From JBBDMC01 sp963775235 (GTDB taxonomy: Bacteria > Pseudomonadota > Alphaproteobacteria > Rhizobiales > Kaistiaceae), in assembly GCA_963775235.1 (NCBI GenBank), contig CAVZHY010000007.1, positions 434,001 through 498,000 on the forward strand: DNA of 64,000 nt, in the 5' to 3' direction. Position 1 is the stretch's first letter. Each line of letters opens with the position of its first letter. This document shows, one piece after another, positions 16,604 to 24,879 of this stretch. The notes under the pieces were generated by a model. The model did not search any database. It saw nothing but the letters and a program-made list of their open reading frames with translations, and was not told the DNA's origin. The position numbers were made by a program, and so were the translations under genes.

Positions 16604-18358
16604 ATGGCAGTCGACAGTGCCAATTACCGCAAATATCAGTCCGACGTCATCGTCGATCTTCTGAAGCAGTATGGCTTTCCCTACATCACGATGAACCCGG
16701 GCGCGAGCTTTCGCGGTCTCCACGACAGCCTGGTCAACTACGGCGGAAATCAGCCGGAGTTGTTGGTTTGCCAGCACGAGGAGATCGCGGTGCAAATCGC
16801 CCACGGCTACACCCGCGCTACCGGCAAGCCGATGGCGGTCATCGTCCACGATCTAGTGGGCCTCCTGCACGCGCAGATGGCGATCTATTACGCCTTCATC
16901 GACAGGGCCCCGCTGTTCATCATTGGCGCCACAGGGCCGATGCACGAAGCCAGGCGACGGCCGCACATCGACTGGAGCCACTCCGCCCTCGTCCAGGGCG
17001 AGGCAGTGCGTAACTTTACCAAATGGGATTATCAGCCGACGGCCATCGAGGGGGTGCCGGAAAGCTTCATGCGAGCCTATTCGACCATGGCGACCGAGCC
17101 GAAAGGACCGATCTACATGTGCTACGACGCCTGGCTCCAGGAGCAGCCGCTGGAGGCGGAGCTGACGATGCCGCCGGCGGAAATGGCAAGAGCGCCGGCG
17201 CCGATGGCCGCCGATCCGGCGACGCTGGAGAAGATCGTCGGGACCCTGCTGGCGGCCGAGCATCCCTTCATTCTGGCTCAGTATACCGGGCGTCATCCTG
17301 ACGGGTTTGCCAACCTGGTTCGGCTGGCCGAGACCGTCGGTGCCGCCGTCATCGACATCAACGACGCTCTCTGCTTCCCCAACCGCCATCCCCTGAACCT
17401 GTCCATGGATCGGCAGTCGCTCAGATCGGCTGACGCTATCCTCGGTATCGACGTGCGCGATTGGGAGAAGCCGACCGCCGCCCTCGACAGCGCAAACCGC
17501 GTTGTCACGCCACTGCCGCCCGCCGACTGCAAATGGATGGAGGTGGGCTTCGCCGAAATCGGCATGTCATCGTGGGCGCTCGACTACGGCCGTTACCAGC
17601 CGAAGGTTCTGTCGGCGCTGGGGGACCCTTCGCTGGCCATGCCGGCGATGACCGAGATCGCAGCTCGCAAACTCTCCGCCGATCCCGCGCTTGCTGCACG
17701 GGTCGCCGCTCGCAAGGAGGCCATTGGAGCCCGCTGCAACGAGTTGTTCGCGAAATGGCAGGCCGATGCCCGGAAGGATCGGGACGCATCGCCGGTTCGT
17801 CTCGGCCGGCTCGCCGAAGAGGTGTGGGCCCTCATCAAGGACGAAGACTGGGTCTGCGCGACGGGAACCCTCCGCGATTGGGCGCGCAAGCTCTGGGATT
17901 TCGACAAGCCGTACCGTCACGCCGGTGAATCGCTGGGCACTTCCACCCAGATCGGAATGTCTATAGGCGTCGGCCTTGCCTACAAGGGGACCGGCAAAGT
18001 AGTGGTTGCATTTCAGCCCGACGGCGACCTGATGTTCGACGCGGGAGCGTTGTGGACCGCCGCCAAGCACCGGATTCCGCTGCTCTTCGTTATGTTCAAC
18101 AATCGCGCCTATTACAACGACTGGGAGCACCAGGTCCGCATGGCGCGATTGCGCCATACCGACGAGACGCTGGCCCATATCGGCATGGACATCTTTGATC
18201 CGGAACCGGATTTTGCGACCATCGCCAGGGGCATGGGCTGCTACGGCGAAGGGCCGATTACCGAGCCGGCGGAAATTGCGCCGGCACTTCGCCGCGCGCT
18301 TGCCGCGGTCAAGTCCGGGCGTGTAGCGCTCGTCGACGTCGTCACGCAGCATCGCTGA
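16604..18358 (+). CDS. Thiamine diphosphate-dependent enzyme (acetolactate synthase-like)
   Basis: A 584-residue ThDP enzyme with the three-domain layout of the acetolactate synthase/benzoylformate decarboxylase group. The glutamate that activates the cofactor is in LLVCQHEEIAVQIAHGYTRA (about residue 59-60). The Mg/ThDP site is the GDLMFDAGALWTAAKHRIPL block near residue 470, followed by FNNRAYYND. The ATG at 16604 has GGAGGGGGG upstream. Members decarboxylate 2-oxo acids or join aldehydes; the substrate here is not predictable, although an aromatic or branched 2-oxo acid would fit the context. No regulatory subunit gene is nearby, so it is unlikely to be the biosynthetic acetolactate synthase. 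Confidence 0.85.
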   Translation: MAVDSANYRKYQSDVIVDLLKQYGFPYITMNPGASFRGLHDSLVNYGGNQPELLVCQHEEIAVQIAHGYTRATGKPMAVIVHDLVGLLHAQMAIYYAFIDRAPLFIIGATGPMHEARRRPHIDWSHSALVQGEAVRNFTKWDYQPTAIEGVPESFMRAYSTMATEPKGPIYMCYDAWLQEQPLEAELTMPPAEMARAPAPMAADPATLEKIVGTLLAAEHPFILAQYTGRHPDGFANLVRLAETVGAAVIDINDALCFPNRHPLNLSMDRQSLRSADAILGIDVRDWEKPTAALDSANRVVTPLPPADCKWMEVGFAEIGMSSWALDYGRYQPKVLSALGDPSLAMPAMTEIAARKLSADPALAARVAARKEAIGARCNELFAKWQADARKDRDASPVRLGRLAEEVWALIKDEDWVCATGTLRDWARKLWDFDKPYRHAGESLGTSTQIGMSIGVGLAYKGTGKVVVAFQPDGDLMFDAGALWTAAKHRIPLLFVMFNNRAYYNDWEHQVRMARLRHTDETLAHIGMDIFDPEPDFATIARGMGCYGEGPITEPAEIAPALRRALAAVKSGRVALVDVVTQHR

Positions 18359-18410
18359 CGGGATCCCGGTTGGCGGAGTCGTAGCAGATAGCGACCGAAG
18401 GAGTTCTGGC

Positions 18411-19523
18411 ATGACGTTGCTGATCTCCAACGAAGAGACGGCCGAGCTTCTGACCATGGGTGACACGATCGCGGCGTTGGAGGGCGCCTACAAGGGGCTC
18501 GTCGACGGTGATGCCATCTGCCGCCCGCGGATCGATGTCGAACTTCCATCCGGGTATCCGGATCGGCTCTATCGGTGGGGCACCATGGAAGGGGGCGGGC
18601 CGCGGTACTTTGCCATCCGGATGAAGTCGGACATCGTCCACTGGGAGCAACACGGGAGCCGCGCTTCCCGTGAGAAGTATTGCGTCCGGCCGGGCCGGTT
18701 CTGTGGCCTCATCTTGCTGTTCAGCACCGACGACGGGGCGCCGCTGGCCATTCTCAATGATGGCGTCATCCAGCGGATGCGGGTCGGCGCGAACTCGGGC
18801 ATCGGTGCGAAGCATCTGGCTCGCAGCGATGCCCGGGTCGTCGGCATGCTCGGCTCCGGCGGCATGGCTCGCTCGCACATGGAAGCCTTCATGACGGTTC
18901 GGCCCGGAATCGAACGCCTGCAAGTGTTTTCACCGACGGCGGCGCACCGCGAGCTTTTCGCGGCCGAGATGGCAGACAGGTATGGGATCGAAGCGATTGC
19001 CGTCGACACGCCCAACCGGATCTATGCGGGAGCCGATATCGTGGCGGCTGTGACCGATGCAGTCGCGCCAGTGCTTGACGGCCACCTTCTGGAGCCAGGG
19101 ACCCACGTGATCAACATCGGCGCCGGCGGCGTCCCGGACAGACTTACGATTGAGCGCTGTGAGGTCTATCTCCGTTTCGGTGACGCGCCGGCTCCACGCC
19201 GGCACCCGGAACTCAAGCTGTCCGACGAGTATCTGAGCTACACGGCGCCGGCCGCCATGGCGGTGCTCGGCGCGAGGGGGCGAGGCGCGCGGGATGAGGC
19301 ACACGGCGCCCTTGCTCCGGAGAAAATCGTGACCCTCGCCGCACTCGCATCCGGAGCCCATCCTGGGCGCACGTCTGCCGGGCAGATCACGTACTCGGAG
19401 CGCGGCAATCTGCAGGGCGTTCAATTCTGGGCCGTCGCATCTGTGGTCTACGAGGCCGCTCGCGAGCGCGGTCTCGGTCGCGAATTGCCCACGGAGTGGT
19501 TTCTCCAGGACATCCGAAATTGA
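18411..19523 (+). CDS. Ornithine cyclodeaminase/mu-crystallin family protein
   Basis: A 370-residue member of the ornithine cyclodeaminase/mu-crystallin family. The NAD-binding strand is VVGMLGSGGMARSHMEAF at about 140-157; upstream, RMRVGANSGIGAKHLA is the conserved region before the Rossmann fold. It is somewhat longer than most relatives (about 320-350). The family includes ornithine cyclodeaminase, alanine dehydrogenase of archaea and imine reductases. With a RidA-type gene directly downstream, which hydrolyses enamine/imine intermediates, an imine-related role is plausible. Start ATG at 18411 with GAAGGAG upstream. Confidence 0.83.
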   Translation: MTLLISNEETAELLTMGDTIAALEGAYKGLVDGDAICRPRIDVELPSGYPDRLYRWGTMEGGGPRYFAIRMKSDIVHWEQHGSRASREKYCVRPGRFCGLILLFSTDDGAPLAILNDGVIQRMRVGANSGIGAKHLARSDARVVGMLGSGGMARSHMEAFMTVRPGIERLQVFSPTAAHRELFAAEMADRYGIEAIAVDTPNRIYAGADIVAAVTDAVAPVLDGHLLEPGTHVINIGAGGVPDRLTIERCEVYLRFGDAPAPRRHPELKLSDEYLSYTAPAAMAVLGARGRGARDEAHGALAPEKIVTLAALASGAHPGRTSAGQITYSERGNLQGVQFWAVASVVYEAARERGLGRELPTEWFLQDIRN

Positions 19524-19541
19524 ACACGAGGAGTGGAAACG

Positions 19542-19898
19542 ATGACGGACATCAGGCGCCTGCATAGTGGCAAACGGATCAGCCGGGTCGTCGTTCACAA
19601 CGGCATCGTTTACCTCGCGGGGATCATCGCGCTGAAGAAGCGTGGCCAATCGGTTGCCGAGCAGACCACCGACGTCCTGGCCCTGGTGGATCGGTTGCTG
19701 GCGGAGGCGGGCACCGACAAGACGCGTCTGCTGACGGCCACCGTGTGGCTTGCCGATATGCGCAAGGCTGAAGAGTTCAATCTGGTTTGGGACGAGTGGG
19801 TGCCGGACGGAGGCGCGCCGGCGCGCGCCACCGTCGAGGGACGGCTGACATCGCCGGAGCATTTGGTCAAGATCACCGTGACCGCCGCGCTGCCCTGA
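19542..19898 (+). CDS. RidA family enamine/imine deaminase
   Basis: A 118-residue RidA/YjgF-type protein. The opening RRLHSGKRISRVVVHNGIVYL and the conserved arginine in PARATVEG (the one that binds the carboxylate of the substrate) are in place. RidA proteins hydrolyse reactive 2-aminoacrylate and other enamines to 2-oxo acids. The ATG at 19542 has GAGGAG upstream; a GTG at 19533 is less well placed. It follows the ornithine-cyclodeaminase-like gene after 18 bases, and its stop is convergent with tctB. Confidence 0.87.
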   Translation: MTDIRRLHSGKRISRVVVHNGIVYLAGIIALKKRGQSVAEQTTDVLALVDRLLAEAGTDKTRLLTATVWLADMRKAEEFNLVWDEWVPDGGAPARATVEGRLTSPEHLVKITVTAALP

Positions 19899-19902
19899 GC
19901 GG

Positions 19903-20331
19903 TCACCCGAGGATCAGCGGCGTCACCAGTCCTTCGAAGAGCGACAGCTCAAGCATCCGGGCGAAGACCAGGTAAAGGACGGCGACAGATGCGATGGCGG
20001 CGACGATCGACACCGCCCACAATTCGCGCTCGCCAAAACGCAAAAACGCGAGGATCAGAACCGGCGTCGCGTAGATGAAGCCGAAGGCGACAAGACCGAC
20101 GAAGAATACCGCCAGCCAGAAGAACATCTTCACCTCGCGCGGCCGCTGGGCAATTGCGTCGGCATCGATAGCGGCGTCGCTGGCGCTCAGACGCAGACTT
20201 CGGCGGACATCCATGACCAATTGTACAAGGCACAGCACCGTCGCGGGCACGGCTACAAGGAGCGGCAGGAATCGCGCTTTGGGCGGATAGTAAATCGCCA
20301 TCAGCGCCATGCCGGCGAACACCGTCAGCAT
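19903..20331 (-). CDS. Tripartite tricarboxylate transporter small subunit (TctB-like)
   Basis: A small membrane protein (142 residues from the ATG at 20331) with four hydrophobic helices and a charged cytoplasmic loop after the second (RSLRLSASDAAIDADAIAQR). Placement directly after tctA identifies it as TctB, since TctB sequences are poorly conserved. A TTG at 20337 is an alternative start; GGAAGGG just after the tctA stop is the only ribosome-site-like stretch. The protein ends with LFEGLVTPLILG. It forms the membrane complex with TctA and works with the binding protein TctC. Confidence 0.78.
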   Translation of the reverse strand: MLTVFAGMALMAIYYPPKARFLPLLVAVPATVLCLVQLVMDVRRSLRLSASDAAIDADAIAQRPREVKMFFWLAVFFVGLVAFGFIYATPVLILAFLRFGERELWAVSIVAAIASVAVLYLVFARMLELSLFEGLVTPLILG

Positions 20332-20356
20332 GACCAACGTCGTGATGACCCTTCCG

Positions 20357-21877
20357 TTAAATATCAAAGTGCAGCTCCATGCCCGTGCGGGGACGGCTGT
20401 GGCGCCAGAAATAGAACCCGATGCTGGCAAAGATCAGCGCGATGAAGATGAGCGACAGCGGCCTGAGGAAGAAGGTCGGCCCCCAAATGGCCAGCGCCTT
20501 GTTGAGCGAATCTTCTGCGATCGGCCCGAGCACGAGACCGATGACGAAAGGCGGGCGCGGCCAGCGGTACTTGCGCAGGAAATATCCGAGCACGCCGAGC
20601 ACCATCAGCACGACGATGTTCTGCCAGGCGCCGGCGCTGAGATAGGCGCCGAGCGAGGCAAGCACGATCACGAACGGTATCAGCATGCCGCCGCGCACGA
20701 ACGTCAGGGCGCCAAAGAAGGGTGCGCAGATGAGGAACATGACCACGGCGAGGATATTGGCGATCATCAACACCCAGATCAGCGACCAGACGAGATCCAT
20801 CCCGGTGAGGGCGAGCATTGGTCCCGGCTTGATTCCAAGCATGATCAGCGCACCAAGCAGGATTGCCATTCCCGACGAGCCGGGCACGCCGAAGAAAAGC
20901 GTCGGCAGCAGGGCGCCGCCTTCCTTGGAATTGTTGGCGGTCTCGGGTGCGATCACGCCCTCGATGGCGCCCTTGCCGAAGCGCTCGGGTGTCTTCGACG
21001 ACTGGACGGCGTGGCCGTAACAGATCCAGCTCGCCACATCCCCGCCAAGGCCCGGGATGAGCCCGATGACCGCCCCAATGATCGCGGTGCGGACCGAAAG
21101 GGCGAAATGGCGGAATACGTCGACCATGCCGTCGATGACCTCGCCCATGTTGTACCGCGTGGTGACGTCCGCATCGGTATTTGCGATCGCCCCGCCCTTC
21201 ACCCCGAGCGAAATCATTTCCGGTATCGCGAACAGGCCCATGACGGCGGCGATCACGTCGATGCCGTCCCATAGAAAGAGCTGGCCGAAGGTGAACCGCT
21301 GGGCCCCGGTAAATGGGTCAAGGGAGACAAACGACAGCATGAGCCCGAACATGCCGACCAGTAGGCCCTTGAGCAGGCTGTCACCGGAAAGGGTGGCGAT
21401 GAAGGTGATGCCGAGGAGGGCCAGCAGAAAGAATTCCGACGGGCTGAAGGCCAGGACGATTGGCTGCAGGACCGGAAGCAGCGCCGCCAGAAAGAGGCCG
21501 CCGACGACGCCGCCGAAGCCCGAGGCGCCGAGCGCTGCACCGAGCGCGCGTCCGGCTTCGCCGCGCTTGGCCATGGGGAAACCGTCGACGATGGTCGCCG
21601 CATCCGGTCCGGTGCCCGGAACGCCGAACAGGATTGAGGGTATCGCGCCGCCGGTGTGGACCACGGCGTGCATGGCGAGCAGGAACGCCGCGCCGGGCAA
21701 TGGGTCCATGCCGAAGGCGAACGGGATCAGGAGAACGATTCCGAGTTTGCCGCCGAGGCCGGGAATGGCGCCGAAGAACATCCCGACGGGGACGGCGATA
21801 GCGATGAGGAACATGATGTAGGGTGAGCCGACCACAGTCAGCAACGACCCTACGATCTGATGTATCTCCATCTCCAT
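20357..21877 (-). CDS. Tripartite tricarboxylate transporter large permease (TctA)
   Basis: A 506-residue membrane protein with about 11-12 helices. The family signatures are clear: GAIPGLGGKLGIVLLIPFAF near residue 35 and GAIPSILFGVPGTGPDAATI near 75, plus a second GLIPGLGGDVASWICYG motif mid-protein. TctA is the transport subunit of secondary carriers for citrate and other carboxylates that use a periplasmic receptor. I chose the ATG at 21877; one at 21871 also fits. The operon order receptor-TctA-TctB is seen, with two cupin genes ahead, so an aromatic or other carboxylate from this pathway is the likely cargo. Confidence 0.9.
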   Translation of the reverse strand: MEMEIHQIVGSLLTVVGSPYIMFLIAIAVPVGMFFGAIPGLGGKLGIVLLIPFAFGMDPLPGAAFLLAMHAVVHTGGAIPSILFGVPGTGPDAATIVDGFPMAKRGEAGRALGAALGASGFGGVVGGLFLAALLPVLQPIVLAFSPSEFFLLALLGITFIATLSGDSLLKGLLVGMFGLMLSFVSLDPFTGAQRFTFGQLFLWDGIDVIAAVMGLFAIPEMISLGVKGGAIANTDADVTTRYNMGEVIDGMVDVFRHFALSVRTAIIGAVIGLIPGLGGDVASWICYGHAVQSSKTPERFGKGAIEGVIAPETANNSKEGGALLPTLFFGVPGSSGMAILLGALIMLGIKPGPMLALTGMDLVWSLIWVLMIANILAVVMFLICAPFFGALTFVRGGMLIPFVIVLASLGAYLSAGAWQNIVVLMVLGVLGYFLRKYRWPRPPFVIGLVLGPIAEDSLNKALAIWGPTFFLRPLSLIFIALIFASIGFYFWRHSRPRTGMELHFDI

Positions 21878-21932
21878 GCCCCCGAGTGTGGAGGCCGGAG
21901 CAGACACCCGTCCGCCCCGGCCCCAGGTATCG

Positions 21933-23147
21933 CTACCCCTGGCAAGCCATGCTAGCCAATTCGTGGTCGGAGTTCTGCGGGTCGTACGAGATTTCGCAGG
22001 TCATGCCGACCTTAAGGTTCCCGCGCTTGTCGTCCTTGCCGTCGATCGTGACTTTGGTGCGCGACCCGGAAACCGACGCCTTCATGCTCGCGTCGCCCGA
22101 CATGAACTCCACGTCCTTGCCGCCTTCGCCGACAGCCGTGAGTGGCGTCTTGACGGTGACCATCGGGGGCGCGGCGTTCACGGCAGCCGCGATGATGTTG
22201 ACCGTGTCCGGGCTCTGGTTGAGCGCGTCATTGACGAGCTTGGCAACTTCGTCGCCGATCGCGGGTTCGATCGGAATGTCGAGCTTTTTCGCTTCGGCAA
22301 GCAGGTCCGGGTCCGCGAGCGCCTTGGCATAGGCATCGCGCAGGTCCTTGACCCGGTCCGGAGGCGTACCGGGAGGTGCCGCCGTCAGGCGAGCAACGGT
22401 CGACATGGCCGTCACCAGACCGATGATCGATTTGGCCTTGTCGGTTTTGGCCAGTTCCATCCCCTGAGGAATGCCGTCTATCTTGCCGCCGATGACGAGA
22501 GCAAAGGTCCCGTATCCGTTCTCGACGAACGGACGCAGCGAGCTTAGCGAGCCGACCTGGCCTGCGATCTCGCCGCGCAGCATGGCGAGTTCGCCCTCGT
22601 TGCCGTTGAAGCCGGGCACCACGTCGATTGGCAGGTCGAAACCGGAGGCCACGAGCTGCGTGTCCGTGTACGAAGCCGACCCGACGCCGGAGGCTGCGAA
22701 TTTTACCGGCGTGGTCGCGTTCTTGAGGTCGTCAAACGTCTTCAATCCCGACTTGCCCGAGAGGATTATCGTGCGCGGGTCCGAAGCCGCCTTGCCGATC
22801 CATTCCATCTTGCGCAGGTCGAACTGGACCCCGTCCTGCTTGAGTATCTGGGCGTAGATCAGACCCGTGTTGAAGGTCCCGATCGTCAGCCCGTCGGGCT
22901 TGGAAGCATAAAGTGTATTGGCACCTACGATGTGCCCCGCTCCGGGCACGTTCTTGATCAGCACCTTGGCGCCGAGATACTTCTCCAGGTACTTGCCGAT
23001 CAGGCGGCCGTAGGTGTCGTAGCCGCCCCCGGGGTCGGTTGCGACAATGTATATGATGGTCTTGCCCTTGTAGAAGTCCTGCGCTGCGGCAAGGCCGGGC
23101 AGGGCGATGGCGGCTGCGGCGAGGACCGCCGTGATCGTCTTTCTCAT
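21933..23147 (-). CDS. Tripartite tricarboxylate transporter receptor (TctC/Bug) with C-terminal extension
   Basis: A secreted substrate-binding protein of 404 residues. Residues 1-22 are a signal peptide ending ALPGLAAAQ. The Bug/TctC fold follows, with DPGGGYDTYGRLIGKYLEKY and VLIKNVPGAGHIVGANTLY. Typical relatives are about 320 residues; here about 80 more follow from roughly residue 323, with SGSRTKVTIDGKDDKRGNL and two cysteines in MTCEIS and MACQG, which looks like a small added beta domain. The ATG at 23147 has GGGAGAG upstream. It is the receptor of the TctAB permease downstream, and binds a carboxylate of unknown identity. Confidence 0.88.
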   Translation of the reverse strand: MRKTITAVLAAAAIALPGLAAAQDFYKGKTIIYIVATDPGGGYDTYGRLIGKYLEKYLGAKVLIKNVPGAGHIVGANTLYASKPDGLTIGTFNTGLIYAQILKQDGVQFDLRKMEWIGKAASDPRTIILSGKSGLKTFDDLKNATTPVKFAASGVGSASYTDTQLVASGFDLPIDVVPGFNGNEGELAMLRGEIAGQVGSLSSLRPFVENGYGTFALVIGGKIDGIPQGMELAKTDKAKSIIGLVTAMSTVARLTAAPPGTPPDRVKDLRDAYAKALADPDLLAEAKKLDIPIEPAIGDEVAKLVNDALNQSPDTVNIIAAAVNAAPPMVTVKTPLTAVGEGGKDVEFMSGDASMKASVSGSRTKVTIDGKDDKRGNLKVGMTCEISYDPQNSDHELASMACQG

Positions 23148-23173
23148 CGTTTCTCTCCCTTTTCCGTTTGTGC

Positions 23174-23188
23174 GCGGAGGTGTTCCGC
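23174..23188. promoter_or_regulatory. Inverted repeat GCGGA-N5-TCCGC upstream of tctC
   Basis: A 15-base inverted repeat (GCGGA, five bases, TCCGC) lies 27 bases before the tctC start, between the cupin gene stop and tctC. The arms equal the outer arms of the palindrome at 24694-24710, though the spacing differs. It may be a regulator site or a small hairpin controlling tctC expression. Confidence 0.25.
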
Positions 23189-23203
23189 TCTCTTGTTGCG
23201 GCT

Positions 23204-23794
23204 TCAGTCGGAGGGCTGGACCCACATGTCCTCGAAACCCTTGGCCGGCTCGAGCTGATCGAACCAATCGAAGCCGATTGCCTTCATGATGCGGCTGTTG
23301 ATGACGATGACGCGCGCTTCATCGCCGCCGCTGTTGAAACGCTTATGGGCGCAGTAGGGGGGAATGTAGATGAAATCGCCCGCCCCCCATTCGAACTTTC
23401 TCGGAGTCGTGTCCCATTCCCAGATGAACTCGTCCTTGCAGTCGAACCTGACGTCGTAGTGCTGGTCGTAGCCACGGCCCTCGACCACGTAAGCAACCTC
23501 CTCTGACAGGTGCCGGCTGGTGCCGGTGGCGCCCCCCGGGGCAATGAACTGCATGTAGATGTCGATGGCGCACTCTTTGGTGTTCATGCGCTCGTTGATG
23601 ATGTGTTTGATCAGTCCGTCGGCAGAGCGCTCCATCGGCATTTCGTGCCATTTCACCACGTTCTTGCGGTCGCGGTACTCGTGGCGGAACGCTTGCGAGG
23701 CTTTGAGAGCTTCGGCGTAGAAATCGACCTCCGCGCCTTTGGAGCGGGCGCGCTGTCGTTCGATGGCGGAGATGAAGGACGGTGTGTCGGACAT
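23204..23794 (-). CDS. Cupin-domain protein (type B, minus-strand pair)
   Basis: A 196-residue single-cupin protein. The core is at about 85-175, with TSRHLSEEVAYVVEGRGYD, an acidic loop, FEWGAGDFIYIPPYCAHKRF and a hydrophobic end. One expected metal-binding histidine of the GxHxH motif is replaced (TSRH), while others remain (RHLSEE, CAHKRF). It is a clear paralogue of the protein at 25490-26101: both share LIKHIINERMNT or LLKHLINEAMNT before the cupin core. It follows the type A cupin gene (23813-24397) after 18 bases and precedes tctC. The function may be ring cleavage or binding of an aromatic acid, possibly as a heteromer with type A; this is inference. Confidence 0.75.
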   Translation of the reverse strand: MSDTPSFISAIERQRARSKGAEVDFYAEALKASQAFRHEYRDRKNVVKWHEMPMERSADGLIKHIINERMNTKECAIDIYMQFIAPGGATGTSRHLSEEVAYVVEGRGYDQHYDVRFDCKDEFIWEWDTTPRKFEWGAGDFIYIPPYCAHKRFNSGGDEARVIVINSRIMKAIGFDWFDQLEPAKGFEDMWVQPSD

Positions 23795-23812
23795 TGCTCT
23801 TCTCCGTCTCGC

Positions 23813-24397
23813 CTAGAGCCCGGCCGGTGGTGTGTAGTCCTCGTGACCAGCGACCGGCTCCTTCGGCGGGTATTCGACGACCTTCTGGAAGATCATGTGC
23901 ATGAACAGGAACAGCGGCTTCGCCTTCATGATCAAAACGATGGTTTCGTCGTCCGGGTCGTCCGACAGGTGTTGATGAACGCAGGCGTTTTCTACAATGA
24001 GAGCGTCGCCCGCCTCCCAGTCGATGCGGCGCCCGTCGTGGATGTCGTGACCCTTGCCCTTGAGGACGAAGAATACGGCGCTGTTCATGTGGCCGTGCTT
24101 CTGGCCGTAGCCGCCCGGGGCGAACAGGTCGATGTGGGTCTCGATCGATTGGGCGACCTTCACCGACTGCGGGTTGATGACCTTCTTGCCGAAATTCTGG
24201 GGGCCACCTTTCCACCTGAGATCGCTGGTATGATAGATGCGCGGCTGGCTGTAGAGTTCCTCGCGCAGTTCGCCGTAGGTGCCTTCGAGGGCGCGCACGA
24301 ACGTGCGTTTCTTGCTCCAGCGTTCCCAGACGACCTCGGTCTTGCCGGCCTCGCTGTTGTGGCCCATTCCGGCTTTGGCGGTTTGATGTTCATTCAT
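23813..24397 (-). CDS. Cupin-domain protein (type A, minus-strand pair)
   Basis: A 194-residue single-cupin protein and first gene of a minus-strand operon (type A cupin, type B cupin, tctC, tctA, tctB). The core has GGYGQKHGHMNSAVFFVLKG and ENACVHQHLSD, giving metal-binding histidines. It pairs with the paralogue at 24880-25488, which has GGKSQKHGHVNEAAFYILDG and HNNCVHQHFNA in the same places. Both also share a hydrophobic block before the C-terminus (LFLFMHMIFQK against MFIFMNMLFQK). Substrate and reaction unknown. Confidence 0.75.
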   Translation of the reverse strand: MNEHQTAKAGMGHNSEAGKTEVVWERWSKKRTFVRALEGTYGELREELYSQPRIYHTSDLRWKGGPQNFGKKVINPQSVKVAQSIETHIDLFAPGGYGQKHGHMNSAVFFVLKGKGHDIHDGRRIDWEAGDALIVENACVHQHLSDDPDDETIVLIMKAKPLFLFMHMIFQKVVEYPPKEPVAGHEDYTPPAGL

Positions 24398-24683
24398 CGT
24401 GCGATCCTTGCATGATTTGGTCTCGGTGCCGCGCCACGGTACGGCTGGAAACCGATCGAAAACATATTCGATAAAAATCGCGGTCGCGAGCCCGATCGGG
24501 CCGGACCGTCGCCACGGTTCGCGGTTTTCCGCCCACCAGCCCGACAGGCTCGGCGTGGCCCTTCTAGCGCCTGCATGGTCGCGGCAAGCATGCCGGAATC
24601 CATGGTTCCTCCCTGTCGGCCTTGGGGCATCTTCTCGCTATTGGCTCCAGTATGACCGCATCGGCCCGATAAGCGAGGAGATT

Positions 24684-24700
24684 GTTTCCCTTAGCGGAAC
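24684..24700. promoter_or_regulatory. Candidate IclR-type operator GTTTC-N7-GGAAC
   Basis: GTTTCCCTTAGCGGAAC has the same 5+7+5 geometry as the elements at 10496 and 12168, with one mismatch in the left arm. It lies in the divergent region of the two cupin operons, 180 bases before the plus-strand type A gene. It overlaps the palindrome at 24694-24710. Confidence 0.35.
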
Positions 24701-24710
24701 GCTATTCCGC
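24694..24710. promoter_or_regulatory. 17-bp perfect palindrome GCGGAA-N5-TTCCGC
   Basis: GCGGAACGCTATTCCGC is a perfect 6+5+6 inverted repeat in the control region between divergent cupin operons. Such elements are common operators for dimeric regulators. It overlaps the GTTTC-N7-GGAAC element, so two readings of the same site are possible. Confidence 0.45.
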
Positions 24711-24879
24711 CGACGAAACTCGCGGTCGAGTGGATGTAGGGAGGGTGCCGCCCCTTCCAGAAGCCATGGTCTTCCACGCCTCGGAAGGAGGCCCGAATTC
24801 CGCCTGCAGGAACGCCGTTCTTGTTGCTTGTCGGGCGGGCTGATAATTGTCGCCAACAATCGAAACGGGAAACGCCCAG

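Larger units (their letters stand above)
24398..24879. other. Divergent intergenic region between two cupin operons
   Basis: This 482-base stretch separates the minus-strand and plus-strand cupin operons and has no convincing gene. It should hold both promoters. It contains two inverted repeats (24684-24700 and 24694-24710), which overlap. The remainder shows no repeats or RNA gene that I can recognise. Confidence 0.6.
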
